A stretch of 42,168 bases of DNA, taken from the NCBI GenBank assembly GCA_013215615.1, contig JABSQX010000005.1:1-42168 (forward strand). Direction: 5' to 3'. The notes under the pieces are model-generated. The model made no database searches. It saw only the letters and a program-made list of their open reading frames with translations, and was not told the DNA's origin. Position numbers and translations under genes: made by a program. The first letter of the stretch is position 1, and each line of letters starts with the position of its first letter. The stretch comes from Myxococcales bacterium. GTDB taxonomy: Bacteria; Myxococcota_A; UBA9160; SMWR01. Shown here one piece after another: positions 9,516 to 18,873 of the stretch.

Positions 9516-9519
9516 GACA
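9514..9519 (+). promoter_or_regulatory. Perfect -35 hexamer upstream of the sigma gene
   Basis: TTGACA at 9514-9519 is a consensus -35 box. The sequence 16-18 bp downstream (around 9536-9542) is T-rich but a poor -10, so this is half a promoter at most. It lies 71 bp before the chosen sigma-factor start. Confidence 0.25.
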
Positions 9520-9590
9520 GCAGCAGAGCCGGCATGTTTTCGGTGCGGAAAGCGGGATGGAGCAGGGCCCGGGGGAGTTTGAAAATTCCG

Positions 9591-10814
9591 ATGACGAACG
9601 TTCAGAATATCCGGCTACTCAGTCGCGAGGAGCTCAACGATCTCTCCAGAAAGATGGCGAGTCAGCAGCTGCGCTTCGAGCGCGCGCTCTTCGAGGTCCC
9701 TGGACTCGCCCTGCTGGTGGTCGAAACCTGGAAACGACGGCAATCCGCGAGCCTGGTGACGGGCGCTCTATCGCGCCACTACCGGGACGGCAGCGATACG
9801 GACTGGAACCAACAGATTGATCGGCGACTCGGCGCGGTTGCACGACTCCTGGAGCGCCCGGACGTGCCGAGGGAGAAGATCGTAGAGCGCCTGGTGGAAG
9901 CTGAGCTGTCCCTGGAACTGCTGCGCGAATTTCATGGGCTGTTGGTCGCTCGCATGAGGGTGGGACGCCGCCCTGCAGATACGGAGGAACGTGAGCGCCT
10001 GGGGTTGCACCGGGAAGACGCGAAGCGCGCGATGGCGCGCGCGGCCCGTGCCTACGCCGCTTACCGAGACCTGGTCCGGACCATCGCCTACCACAACATA
10101 CGCCTCGTCATGAAGTGCGCGCGGCGCTTCGAGAACATGGGGGTCCCGCTCGCGGATCTCATTCAGGAGGGCCACCTCGGGCTGATCCGGGCCATCGAGA
10201 AATTCGATGGGGAACGCGGCTTCATGTTCTCCACCTACGGAGTCTGGTGGATCCAGCAGTCTCTGATTCGCGCCATCCAGAACCAGCGCAGGACGGTGCG
10301 CGTGCCCAGTCATATCTGCGAGCTGCAGGTCCGCTATCGGCACCTGGAAGAAGATCTCTTCCGCGCGCTGGGGCGCGCGCCCGAGGCTCGGGAGATGGCT
10401 CAGGCCCTGGGGGTCTCCAAGGGTCAGGTTGAGATCGTCGAAACCAGCCTGATCCCGGTGCGTTCGATCCACACCCCCGTGGCCAACGGGGATGCACTGC
10501 TGCTCGAGGAGACGCTGGCGGACGATTCTACACCCAGCCCGCTCGAGCAGCTCGATCGGGATGGGGTCCGATCAGTGCTCGGTTCCGTGATGGAGGATCT
10601 CACGCCGCGTGAACGCAGGATCTTGAGCTGGCGCTACGGACTGGGGGAGGATGGGGACCCCCTCACCCTGGGTGAGATCGGAAGCCGCCTCGGCATCTCG
10701 CGCGAACGGGTCCGGCAGATCGAGGCAGCTGCGCTGAAGCGCCTGCGACGAGAGCCCGAGTTACGCAGTCTGCGCGCCAGCCTCGAGCTGCCGAGCGAAC
10801 TCAGCGCCGACTGA
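9591..10814 (+). CDS. Sigma-70 family RNA polymerase sigma factor (group 2-like)
   Basis: Primary-like alternative sigma factor of 407 residues. Region 1.2 appears shortened (LLSREELNDLSRK, residues 9-21). It is followed by a helical non-conserved region to about 160. Region 2 (about 164-234) has HNIRLV, DLIQEGHLGLIRAIEKFD and the -10 motif STYGVWWIQQSLIRAI. Region 3 runs from about 240 to 315. Region 4 (about 335-390) has LTPRERRILSWRYGL and the helix-turn-helix GISRERVRQIEAAALKRLR. No region 1.1 is present, which argues for a group 2 factor, RpoS- or RpoH-like in role, rather than the housekeeping factor. The ATG at 9591 is preferred although its GGGGGAG lies about 13 bp upstream; in-frame starts at 9468 and 9534 would add an arginine- and glycine-rich tail. 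No anti-sigma gene is adjacent. Confidence 0.9.
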   Translation: MTNVQNIRLLSREELNDLSRKMASQQLRFERALFEVPGLALLVVETWKRRQSASLVTGALSRHYRDGSDTDWNQQIDRRLGAVARLLERPDVPREKIVERLVEAELSLELLREFHGLLVARMRVGRRPADTEERERLGLHREDAKRAMARAARAYAAYRDLVRTIAYHNIRLVMKCARRFENMGVPLADLIQEGHLGLIRAIEKFDGERGFMFSTYGVWWIQQSLIRAIQNQRRTVRVPSHICELQVRYRHLEEDLFRALGRAPEAREMAQALGVSKGQVEIVETSLIPVRSIHTPVANGDALLLEETLADDSTPSPLEQLDRDGVRSVLGSVMEDLTPRERRILSWRYGLGEDGDPLTLGEIGSRLGISRERVRQIEAAALKRLRREPELRSLRASLELPSELSAD

Positions 10815-11049
10815 GGGCGTAGCCCGGGCCCGGTAGGCCGGTCTGATCTTCGCGCGCTGTCCGCGCCCGCACGCCTGGTGTTCTGGTGATACGCGCCGGT
10901 GGCGTGCAGACGGTTCGCCGCTGCGTTCGCGCCGTGAGAAGGCTGCCCCGGCACCGCACCTCCCGGGCAGGGTTGTGTTACCGTGCTGGAGCGAGACGCA
11001 TGGGGTTCTCCGCGGAGGTCAGCCCCGTTAGAGCGTCCGAGGGGGTGAC

Positions 11050-12117
11050 GTGAGCCATCCGTTGATCGCCAGGGCCGCTGCCCGGGAGGTGCGCCAGGCG
11101 GCCGCCTTTCGGGATGCCGCGGCCGCGATGACCGGCGAGTCCCTCCGGGAGGATTTCGAGATCGAGCGTCAGCACGCCCCCCGGCTCGCCGACGCAGGTC
11201 GCATATACCTCGTCAAGCGCTCGGGCAAGCCCGCGAGCGAGCGCCGCAAGACGCGGGACCTCGAGCACCTGGGTTCTGCGCTGCTTCGTTATTGCCGGGA
11301 GAAGGGCGAAGGCCTGGCGCTTCCCGAAGAGAGCGGGACCTTGGAGCTACTCGACTACCAGGTTCGCGTCAAGGCGGTCCGGGCAGACGATCCGGCGACG
11401 CGGGGGATCGGCCGTATCGATTTGTTGGGGCTCATCGATGGTCAGCGTCTCGCGGTGGTTCGGATGCGCTTCGTGGAGCCTGGGGCCAGGCGCTGCGGGG
11501 TCGGGGACACTCCCCTGCACGTGCTTCTCGATGGCCTCGCTCACACCGCCATCGCATCCGCGTGCCGGGAAGACATCGCCCGGGAGGTCGCGGAGCGCTT
11601 CGGGCGAGAGGTATCCCCCGAGCCGCCCGTCCTGATCTTTCTGGCGAGCCCGCGTTACTGGGAACTCTGCCGCAAGCGTTCCGCGCAGAAGGGGGCGGCG
11701 TGGATCAAGGAGTTGACTCGGCTTGCCAGGGAGGTCGAGGCCGAGACGCAGGTTCCCGTCCACTACCTTGCGTTGCGTTTGCAAGGAGATCCGGGCTGGC
11801 TGTACGACGAGCAGGGGCCGCTACTCGAGGGGATGCCCCTCATCGCGGATGCCTGGGAGCCGGGGGCCGATCGCGTCAAGCCCAAGCCCCGGCTGCGCGC
11901 CAGAGCCGTGTCACCCGTCGACGAGATCGTCGAGGCGGATCTCTCCCGTCCGGCCCGTGTCTACGCGTTCAGCGACCAGTACCTGGCGGGCGATCGCATC
12001 AGCCACCCGATACTGGGCGAAGGCGTCGTGCAGGGGCTTGCGGGCGATGGAAAGATTCGCGTCCGCTTCGACGAGAGCGAGAAGGTGCTGGTGCACGAGC
12101 GGGCTGTCTCGGCCTGA
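11050..12117 (+). CDS. Uncharacterised 355-aa protein with C-terminal SH3/CarD-like tail
   Basis: I do not recognise this family. The GTG start follows a GAGGGGGTGA ribosome binding site. There is no signal peptide or membrane segment, so it is probably cytosolic. Residues 95-142 contain RIDLLGLIDGQRLAVVRMRF, which resembles the strand-D-strand core of PD-(D/E)XK nucleases (D124), but the usual E-x-K is replaced by R-M-R, so a catalytic role is doubtful. Residues 190-245 look like an alpha/beta segment (PPVLIFLASPRYWELC). The last 50 residues (YLAGDRISHPILGEGVVQGL and the following strands, ending VLVHER) match the short beta-barrel pattern G-D-x-I-x-H-P-x-x-G-x-G found in CarD-like and related small domains. 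It lies 235 bp after the sigma gene on the same strand and may be independent. Function unknown. Confidence 0.75.
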   Translation: MSHPLIARAAAREVRQAAAFRDAAAAMTGESLREDFEIERQHAPRLADAGRIYLVKRSGKPASERRKTRDLEHLGSALLRYCREKGEGLALPEESGTLELLDYQVRVKAVRADDPATRGIGRIDLLGLIDGQRLAVVRMRFVEPGARRCGVGDTPLHVLLDGLAHTAIASACREDIAREVAERFGREVSPEPPVLIFLASPRYWELCRKRSAQKGAAWIKELTRLAREVEAETQVPVHYLALRLQGDPGWLYDEQGPLLEGMPLIADAWEPGADRVKPKPRLRARAVSPVDEIVEADLSRPARVYAFSDQYLAGDRISHPILGEGVVQGLAGDGKIRVRFDESEKVLVHERAVSA

Positions 12118-12163
12118 GCGCTTCCGTGGCTGTGGGAGATCGAAGCCGCGCCTATATTCGGCC

Positions 12164-13756
12164 TCAGCGCTCCCCGCGCTGCAAACGCGAGCGTGGCCCG
12201 AGTTGTCGGGATATGCCGCGGTCCGCCTTGTCCCCGGTCGAGGGCACGAGTGTCCCGAGGTTCCAGCCGATGCGGATGGGGGTGCGGGGGCGCCGGGGGT
12301 CGTAGATCACGAAGTCCGCCAGGCCGTCCCCCTGCAGCTCGCCGAAGCGGATGCGCCCCAGGGTATCCAGGGATTGCGCGGCATGGCGCTGTTCGAAGCC
12401 GCGCTCGCGACTGCCGAGATGGATTTCGATCTCATCTCCGTCGCCGGAGTTGATGAAGTCGAGTTGCCGGTCGCCGTTCAGGTCGGCGGCGATTTGCGGA
12501 ACGAAGCCCGTGGTTCGGAAGGTCTCGAAACTGAAGCCGATGTCGATCTCCCGCGTCTGCCACGGGGAGGGCTCGAAGGGCATGTTCTCTCCCCGCCGCC
12601 GGATCGAGAGGCTGACGTCGATGTTGGCGGTGACCAGAAGCTCCACGAGCTCGAGCAGTCCGCCGGGGACCTCGGCAGTGATCAGTTCCAGCTCGCCGTC
12701 CCCGTCGAGATCGCGAAGCGTCACCATGCTGAAGCCCTCGCCCAGGTCGATGCGTTGATCGGGCTCCTCGAGGTTCCAGCCGCCGCCCTGGTTGAGGTAG
12801 ATATCGAGGTCGGATTCGGAGTCGAAGAAGCTCCCGCTGGAGTTCAGGATCAGCAGGTCGACGCGCGCGTCTCCGTCGATATGGCCGGGCTCGATGCGCA
12901 CCGATCCCACGTTGCGGATGTGGTCCTTGGCGCTGAGACGACCCAGCGCCAGCGTCTGGTCGGCGTCGACGGGGAAGCGGCCGTCCTCTCCCTGCAGGAA
13001 GACCCGGAGCTCGTGGCGGCTGCTGGCGAGCAGGTCCACACGTCCATCGCCGTCCACGTCGCCCACGGTCACGCGTGGGTGGTCGTAGTAGATTTCCATC
13101 TCGCTCTCGGAGACCACCGGTCCGGGGCGCTCGGGGATGAAGAAATTCGCCCGTGCTCCCACCCGGGGCCTGCCCCGAAGTGCTCCGTCCACGCCGAGCA
13201 GCATGCTTTCCCCAAAGCCCGGCACCAGCAGTAGGGCTTCGCCGTCGCGATCCCGGTGGATCAAGCGGAGGCGGTCGATGCCGCGCTCGTCCACGCTGAC
13301 CGCGAGGGTCGGTGAAGCCGGTAGGGGGAGGCTGCGGAAGCTCGCCTCTCGTCCCGCCAGCGACAGCAGCATCAAGTCGTCGCGGCGTAGCAACAGGAGT
13401 TCCTGGCCCGGGTTCGAATCCACGTCTCCCAGGTCGTAGGCCGCGGCCCCGTCCGGCATGGGATGTTGCCAGTCCGGGTGCTCTGGAAGACTGCCATCCT
13501 CGCGCTGGAAGTGGGCGCGTAACTCGCGACGCTCGAGCGGCGGGAGCCCTTGGACCGCTGTCCATAGCAGGTCGCCGCGGCCGTCCCCGTCGAGGTCGAC
13601 GAGATCGGCCTGCACGACCCGGTGCGACACGGGGATCTCGCTGATGCGGAAGACCGGCTCCTCGGCCTGGCTGGCCCTCGCGCAGCCGCTGCCGATGCCG
13701 AGGACGAGCAGCATTCCGGCGAGACCTCGCCCGTGAGCTCCACGCGAGTACCGCAT
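12164..13756 (-). CDS. VCBS/FG-GAP repeat lipoprotein-like surface protein
   Basis: Predicted exported protein of 530 residues. The N-terminus is basic then hydrophobic (GLAGMLLVLGIGSGC), with C25 in an imperfect lipobox, so it may be a lipoprotein. The rest is a run of at least seven calcium-loop repeats of the FG-GAP/VCBS type: DLDGDGRGDLL, DVDSNPGQELLLL, DVDGDGRVDLL, HIDGDARVDLLIL, DLDGDGELELI, DLNGDRQLDFI and ELQGDGLADFV. Seven such blades would close a beta-propeller like that of integrin alpha chains, usually for adhesion or binding at the cell surface; the ligand cannot be read from sequence. It is divergent from the secreted metallo-beta-lactamase-fold gene, with a 79-bp gap. Confidence 0.88.
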   Translation of the reverse strand: MRYSRGAHGRGLAGMLLVLGIGSGCARASQAEEPVFRISEIPVSHRVVQADLVDLDGDGRGDLLWTAVQGLPPLERRELRAHFQREDGSLPEHPDWQHPMPDGAAAYDLGDVDSNPGQELLLLRRDDLMLLSLAGREASFRSLPLPASPTLAVSVDERGIDRLRLIHRDRDGEALLLVPGFGESMLLGVDGALRGRPRVGARANFFIPERPGPVVSESEMEIYYDHPRVTVGDVDGDGRVDLLASSRHELRVFLQGEDGRFPVDADQTLALGRLSAKDHIRNVGSVRIEPGHIDGDARVDLLILNSSGSFFDSESDLDIYLNQGGGWNLEEPDQRIDLGEGFSMVTLRDLDGDGELELITAEVPGGLLELVELLVTANIDVSLSIRRRGENMPFEPSPWQTREIDIGFSFETFRTTGFVPQIAADLNGDRQLDFINSGDGDEIEIHLGSRERGFEQRHAAQSLDTLGRIRFGELQGDGLADFVIYDPRRPRTPIRIGWNLGTLVPSTGDKADRGISRQLGPRSRLQRGER

Positions 13757-13835
13757 GGGTCCAAGCCTATCGCCCTACTGCTTCCGGGGCGACGTGCTGC
13801 GAGGGCGATACAATGAGTGTCATGGCGAGCGAAAC

Positions 13836-14798
13836 ATGACGCGCGGCCTCGGCGGCTGGCCCCGCTGCTTCGAGCGACCGCGCTCCCGTCGTGGGCGGGC
13901 CCGCCCGGCTTCCCTCGCTCTGCTGGCTGTTGGACTGCTGCCGTGGGGGGTTCCCTGTTTCGCGCAGCCCGACACGGAGGTGCGCATCACCCGCTTCGAG
14001 GTCGTGGAGGGCCTCGACATGCTGGTGGGCCGCGGCGGCAACCTCAGCGTTTTGTCGGGAGAGGACGGCATCCTGCTGGTGGACGACCAGTTCGCGCCCC
14101 TCACCTCGAAGATCCGCGCCGCCATCGCGGAAATCCAGGAGGGCCCCGTTCGCTTCGTGCTGAACACGCACTGGCACGGTGATCACACGGGTGGGAACGA
14201 GAATTTCGCCCGCGCGGGCGCCCTGCTCTTTGCCCAGGATGCCGTGCGCGAGCGCATGAGCCAAGATCAGGAGATGCGGGCCTTCGGGCGCACGATCCCC
14301 GCCTCTCCCGAGGCCGCCCTTCCCGTCGTCACCTTCTCCGATTCGATGAGTTTCCACTTGAACGGCGAGGAGATCCACGTCCATCATGCGCCGCGGGCCC
14401 ACACCGACGGCGATGCCATCGTCCACTTCCGGCGCGCCAACGCCATCGCGACCGGCGACATCTACTTCAACGGCAGCTACCCGTTCATCGACCTCGCGAG
14501 CGGCGGCTCCGTGGAGGGCATGATCATCGCCGTGGAGCGCGTCCTGGCACTCTCCGATGAAAAGACGCGCATCGTACCAGGGCACGGGCCGTTGTCGAAT
14601 CGCGCGGAGTTGCGCGCCTATCGGGACATGCTGGTCACGGTGCGCGGACGCGTCACCGCAGCGCTGCGCGAGGGCACGAGTCTCGCGGCGTTGTCCGCGA
14701 GCCAAGCGTTACAGGATCTGGACGGTCGCTGGGGGCGCAACATGGTGAGTTCGAAGGACTTCCTGCGTAGCGTCTACGCGAGCCTGTCGGGTTCCTGA
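13836..14798 (+). CDS. Secreted metallo-beta-lactamase-fold hydrolase
   Basis: Exported zinc hydrolase of 320 residues. A long arginine-rich N-region is followed by a hydrophobic core and a likely cleavage after CFA at residue 43. The metal motif HWHGDH (H112, H114, D116, H117) is followed by a histidine in HHAPRAHTDGD, an aspartate in TGDIYF and the final histidine in VPGHGPLS, so both zinc sites look complete. The layout resembles periplasmic MBL-fold proteins of the cyclase/SoxH type rather than true lactamases, and the substrate is unknown. The ATG at 13836 is preferred over upstream in-frame starts because it gives the signal peptide a normal position. The HAD phosphatase gene begins 2 bp after its stop. 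Confidence 0.88.
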   Translation: MTRGLGGWPRCFERPRSRRGRARPASLALLAVGLLPWGVPCFAQPDTEVRITRFEVVEGLDMLVGRGGNLSVLSGEDGILLVDDQFAPLTSKIRAAIAEIQEGPVRFVLNTHWHGDHTGGNENFARAGALLFAQDAVRERMSQDQEMRAFGRTIPASPEAALPVVTFSDSMSFHLNGEEIHVHHAPRAHTDGDAIVHFRRANAIATGDIYFNGSYPFIDLASGGSVEGMIIAVERVLALSDEKTRIVPGHGPLSNRAELRAYRDMLVTVRGRVTAALREGTSLAALSASQALQDLDGRWGRNMVSSKDFLRSVYASLSGS

Positions 14799-14800
14799 GG

Positions 14801-15553
14801 GTGCCGATTCGCGGCGTCGTCTTCGACCTCTTCGACACCCTGGTGGACCTGCGGTGGGAGAACCTGCCCAGCGAAGAGACGTCCCGCGGGAGACTGCCCG
14901 CTTCGACGCGAGAGATGCATGCCGCCGTGGTCGACTTCAGCGACGCCAGCTTCGAGGAGTTCGCTTCGGCGCTCGTGGAAGGGGCGCGTAGTTTCGCGCA
15001 GAGTCACTTCGCGCACGACCGGGAGGTGAGCACCCTCGAGCGCTTCACGGATCTCGCGCGGCGGCTAGAGGTGGATGCCCCCGAACTCCCCGAGCGCCTG
15101 ACGCGGATTCACATGGGCATGCTGCGCGGACAGGTTCGGACGCTGGACCACCACGTAGAGGTGCTGGCCTCGCTGCGCGCGGAGATGAAGGTGGGACTCT
15201 GTTCCAACTTCAGCCACTCGGAAACGGCCCTCGAGGTGCTCGATGCGGGTGGTCTGCGGGAGCATCTGGATGCCGTGGTGATCTCCGATGCCATCGGCAT
15301 CCGTAAACCCCGGCGGGAGATCTTCGAAGAGACGCTGCGTCGACTGGAGCTTTCTTCCGGGGAGGTGATCCACGTGGGTGACAGCCTGCGCGCCGACGTG
15401 GCGGGCGCGCAGGCTTGTGGAATCTCCACGGTGTGGATCACGCGGCGCGTGAAGGACCCGGAGGGGAGTCTCGAGAAGCACAAGGGCGCCCACCCCGACC
15501 ACGTGGTGACGGACCTGTCGGAGTTACCCGGGCTGATCTCGCGACTCAGTTGA
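14801..15553 (+). CDS. HAD-superfamily hydrolase
   Basis: Cytosolic haloacid-dehalogenase-type phosphatase of 250 residues with a GTG start. Motif I is DLFDTLVD, with nucleophile D9 and general acid D12. Motif II is the serine in CSNFS, motif III the lysine in RKPRREIF, and motif IV the acidic pair in HVGDSLRADVAGA. A helical cap (about 20-120) lies between motifs I and II, as in subfamily IA enzymes such as phosphoglycolate phosphatase and 2-haloacid dehalogenase. The substrate is not predictable. It follows the metallo-beta-lactamase gene after 2 bp, so the two are probably one operon, and its last 8 bp overlap the convergent DUF457 gene. Confidence 0.9.
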   Translation: MPIRGVVFDLFDTLVDLRWENLPSEETSRGRLPASTREMHAAVVDFSDASFEEFASALVEGARSFAQSHFAHDREVSTLERFTDLARRLEVDAPELPERLTRIHMGMLRGQVRTLDHHVEVLASLRAEMKVGLCSNFSHSETALEVLDAGGLREHLDAVVISDAIGIRKPRREIFEETLRRLELSSGEVIHVGDSLRADVAGAQACGISTVWITRRVKDPEGSLEKHKGAHPDHVVTDLSELPGLISRLS

Positions 15554-16637
15554 CTCCGGAGGAGGGTGGTGGCAGTCCGAGGGCGGAGAAGTCGCCGAAG
15601 ATCGCGCGCCAAAGCGCGCGCAGCGAGGGAGCGCTGGGCTGGTAGCGGGTGCGCTGCACTTCTCCCTGCAGCCGTCCCTCGGTGTCGAAGGTCGCCCGAA
15701 TGCCGAAGAGCCCGCGCTCCGGGTTGCCCGGGAGGCCATAGCGGAGATCGTCGACCTCCACCGATGTGCCGCCGGGAAAGTGCCGTACGCGGGCCACGGT
15801 CTCTCCCATGGCGAACCACTGGAAGATGCGGCCGCCCTCGCTCTCCTCCACCTGCCGCACCAGCGGGCCCGGGGGCGCGGGCCGGAAGCGCTCCCAGGCG
15901 CTGTGGCCCCCACCCAGTGGAGTGTGGAGCCCGACCCAGATCTCGTCGCCCACGCGCGCCACGCTGCGTCTCAGATAGGGTTGCAGGAGTGTGGGGTAGA
16001 CGTTCACCGGGGCGTCCGCGTGTCCCGCGGATGCCAGCTGCCGCTGCAGGTCGACGCGGGCGTTCTCGTTGAGCCACCAGCCGTAGAAGAGGTAGCCCCA
16101 GGAGAGCGCCAGTACGGTAAAAGCTGCGGCGCGCGCGCGAGCAGGTCGGCGCCTCAGCCACCAGCCGGCCAGCAGCCCGGCCACGAGCAGCCCCGAGTAG
16201 ATGGGGTCGATGATGCCCACGGAGTTGAGCGCGAAGCGCTGCCGCGAGAAGGGGGCGAAGAGTTGCGTGCCGTAGGTGGTGAAGACGTCGATCAGGGGGT
16301 GGGTGAAGAGAGCGAGCGTCATGAGCCCCATCCAGGCCGATCGCAGCGCGGGGTCGCCGGGCGATCCCTTCGTGCTCTGCCCGTCCTTGCGCGCGTAGTG
16401 GCGCCAGATCAACCAGCCCAGGAAGGGGCCCAGCACGGGTCCGAACCAGAGGGCGTGGGTGGTACCGCGGTGGTGGACCCACTCGCCGAAGGGCTCGGTG
16501 GCGAGTCCCGCGAAGACGTCGAGATCCGGCAGCAGCCCCCCGATCGCGCCCCATACCAGGGCCCGGCGTCCGAGCTTGTGGGAGAAGCCAGCCTGGCCGA
16601 CGACGGCGCCGAGCAGAGCCTGGGTTGCAGTGTCCAT
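15546..16637 (-). CDS. DUF457 (YdjM-type) membrane-bound metal-dependent hydrolase
   Basis: Integral membrane protein of 363 residues. The N-terminal half carries the family's histidine and aspartate motifs: LLPDLD (about 35-40), HHRGTTHAL from H55, and THPLIDVFTTYGT. These are spread over about five membrane segments ending near residue 200. The C-terminal 160 residues are a soluble domain (VNVYPTLLQPY onward), common in the longer members. The family is annotated as metal-dependent hydrolase by similarity, and the substrate is unknown. In E. coli the homologue YdjM is LexA-regulated; no SOS box is evident here. The ATG starts MDTATQALLGA, typical for the family. It converges on the HAD gene with an 8-bp overlap. 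Confidence 0.87.
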   Translation of the reverse strand: MDTATQALLGAVVGQAGFSHKLGRRALVWGAIGGLLPDLDVFAGLATEPFGEWVHHRGTTHALWFGPVLGPFLGWLIWRHYARKDGQSTKGSPGDPALRSAWMGLMTLALFTHPLIDVFTTYGTQLFAPFSRQRFALNSVGIIDPIYSGLLVAGLLAGWWLRRRPARARAAAFTVLALSWGYLFYGWWLNENARVDLQRQLASAGHADAPVNVYPTLLQPYLRRSVARVGDEIWVGLHTPLGGGHSAWERFRPAPPGPLVRQVEESEGGRIFQWFAMGETVARVRHFPGGTSVEVDDLRYGLPGNPERGLFGIRATFDTEGRLQGEVQRTRYQPSAPSLRALWRAIFGDFSALGLPPPSSGVN

Positions 16638-16791
16638 GCGCGGGCCTCCGAAGCAGCGGCGCCGCGCCGCCGCAGGCCTCGCCCAGACCCTATGGATCCA
16701 CGGCCCCTACGCGCAACCGCCTTCCCTTCGAATAGCCCAAGACGGCTTCCCCGGACGTCTCCCGATCCGCGCGAGTGCGCGGGCATCGTCT

Positions 16792-16820
16792 TTGCGTCGG
16801 GGCGCAGGTGTTTTTATCCT
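16792..16820 (+). promoter_or_regulatory. Candidate sigma-70 promoter for the Bat operon
   Basis: TTGCGT at 16792-16797 and TATCCT at 16815-16820 are separated by 17 bp, the ideal spacing, each keeping the strongest consensus positions. It lies 76 bp before the moxR ATG in a 259-bp intergenic region that is otherwise featureless. Confidence 0.35.
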
Positions 16821-16896
16821 CGGCGCGCCCCCAGCCCAAGGAAGCCATCACGGGCTCTCCAGGGCGTCGATACCGGGCGGAAACGAGGAAAAGCAC

Positions 16897-17880
<984 letters not shown>

Positions 17881-17904
17881 CCCGGGAGACACGGAGTCTC
17901 GACA

Positions 17905-18873
17905 ATGATCGCACGCGAGATCCTGCAGCGCGTACGCGAGATCCAGGTGCGTACCGGGCGCCAGGTCGCCGACGTGTTGGCGGGAGAGTACGTGTCGGTC
18001 TTCAAGGGGCGAGGCGTCGAGTTCGACGAAGTGCGCCCCTACATCCCCGGCGACGACGTGCGCAGTATCGACTGGAACGTCACAGCGCGCACCGGGGAGC
18101 CCTTCGTCAAGCGCTACGTCGAGGAGCGCCAGCTCACCTTGATGCTGGTAGCCGACGTCTCGGCCTCCCAGGATTTCGGATCAGGGCAGCGTTCGAAGCG
18201 TGAGACCGCGGCGGAGCTCTGCGCGTTGCTCGCCTTCTCGGCCATCCGAAACGACGACGTGGTGGGCTTGCTGCTCTTCCACTCGGGCATCGAGCAGTAC
18301 ATCCCGCCCCGCAAGGGCCAGAAGCACGCGCTGCGGGTGGTGCGCGAGGTGCTGGCCCACGGCGAAGAGGACCCCGCGACGCCGGCGCGCGCGGGCGGAG
18401 GCTGGGGGGCGCTCGCGGGCTGGCTGGGCGGCGGTTTCCGCCGGGCGCGATCGCCGCGGGAGGGGACGGACGTGGCCCGGGCCATGGAGTTCCTGCTGGG
18501 CGTCACGCATCGCCGGAGCATCTGTTTCGTGGTGAGCGATTTCCAGGACGAGGATTTCGAGGCGGCGCTGGCTGCCGCCAACCAGCGCCACGACGTCATC
18601 GCCGTCCACGTGGAAGACCCCTGTGAGAGCCGCCTGCCCTCTCTGGGGCTGGTTTCGCTGCGAGACGGCGAGACGGGCCGCAAGCAGTTGGTGGACACGG
18701 CCTCGTCGGCCTTTCGAAAGCGGGTCGAAGAGGCGAACGCCGAGCGGCGCCGCGCGCTCGAGCACCGGCTGCGCGCGTTGGGTGTCGACTACGTGTACGT
18801 GGACGCGAGTGCCTCGGTGGTGGATCCCCTGGTCCGTTTCTTCCGCATGCGCGATCGCAGGAGCCGGCGATGA
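17905..18873 (+). CDS. DUF58 von Willebrand factor A-like protein
   Basis: Cytosolic DUF58 protein of 322 residues, the usual partner of MoxR. The family hallmark is GVEFDEVRPYIPGDDVRSID followed by WNVTAR (about 37-62). The VWA-like domain then begins with a MIDAS-type DVSAS (D84, S86, S88). A glycine- and alanine-rich linker (about 160-185) precedes REGTD, whose threonine is the probable third MIDAS ligand, and SDFQDED. It has no membrane segment. Its stop overlaps the next start by ATGA. The role is inferred from linkage: MoxR with DUF58 and Bat proteins in envelope integrity or oxidative-stress tolerance. Confidence 0.93.
   Translation: MIAREILQRVREIQVRTGRQVADVLAGEYVSVFKGRGVEFDEVRPYIPGDDVRSIDWNVTARTGEPFVKRYVEERQLTLMLVADVSASQDFGSGQRSKRETAAELCALLAFSAIRNDDVVGLLLFHSGIEQYIPPRKGQKHALRVVREVLAHGEEDPATPARAGGGWGALAGWLGGGFRRARSPREGTDVARAMEFLLGVTHRRSICFVVSDFQDEDFEAALAAANQRHDVIAVHVEDPCESRLPSLGLVSLRDGETGRKQLVDTASSAFRKRVEEANAERRRALEHRLRALGVDYVYVDASASVVDPLVRFFRMRDRRSRR

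Noticed and set aside
16459-16896. A longer MoxR starting inside the DUF457 gene
   Set aside because: The added residues are arginine- and proline-rich, antisense to the DUF457 coding region, and there is a good ribosome binding site at 16885-16890 for the inner ATG.
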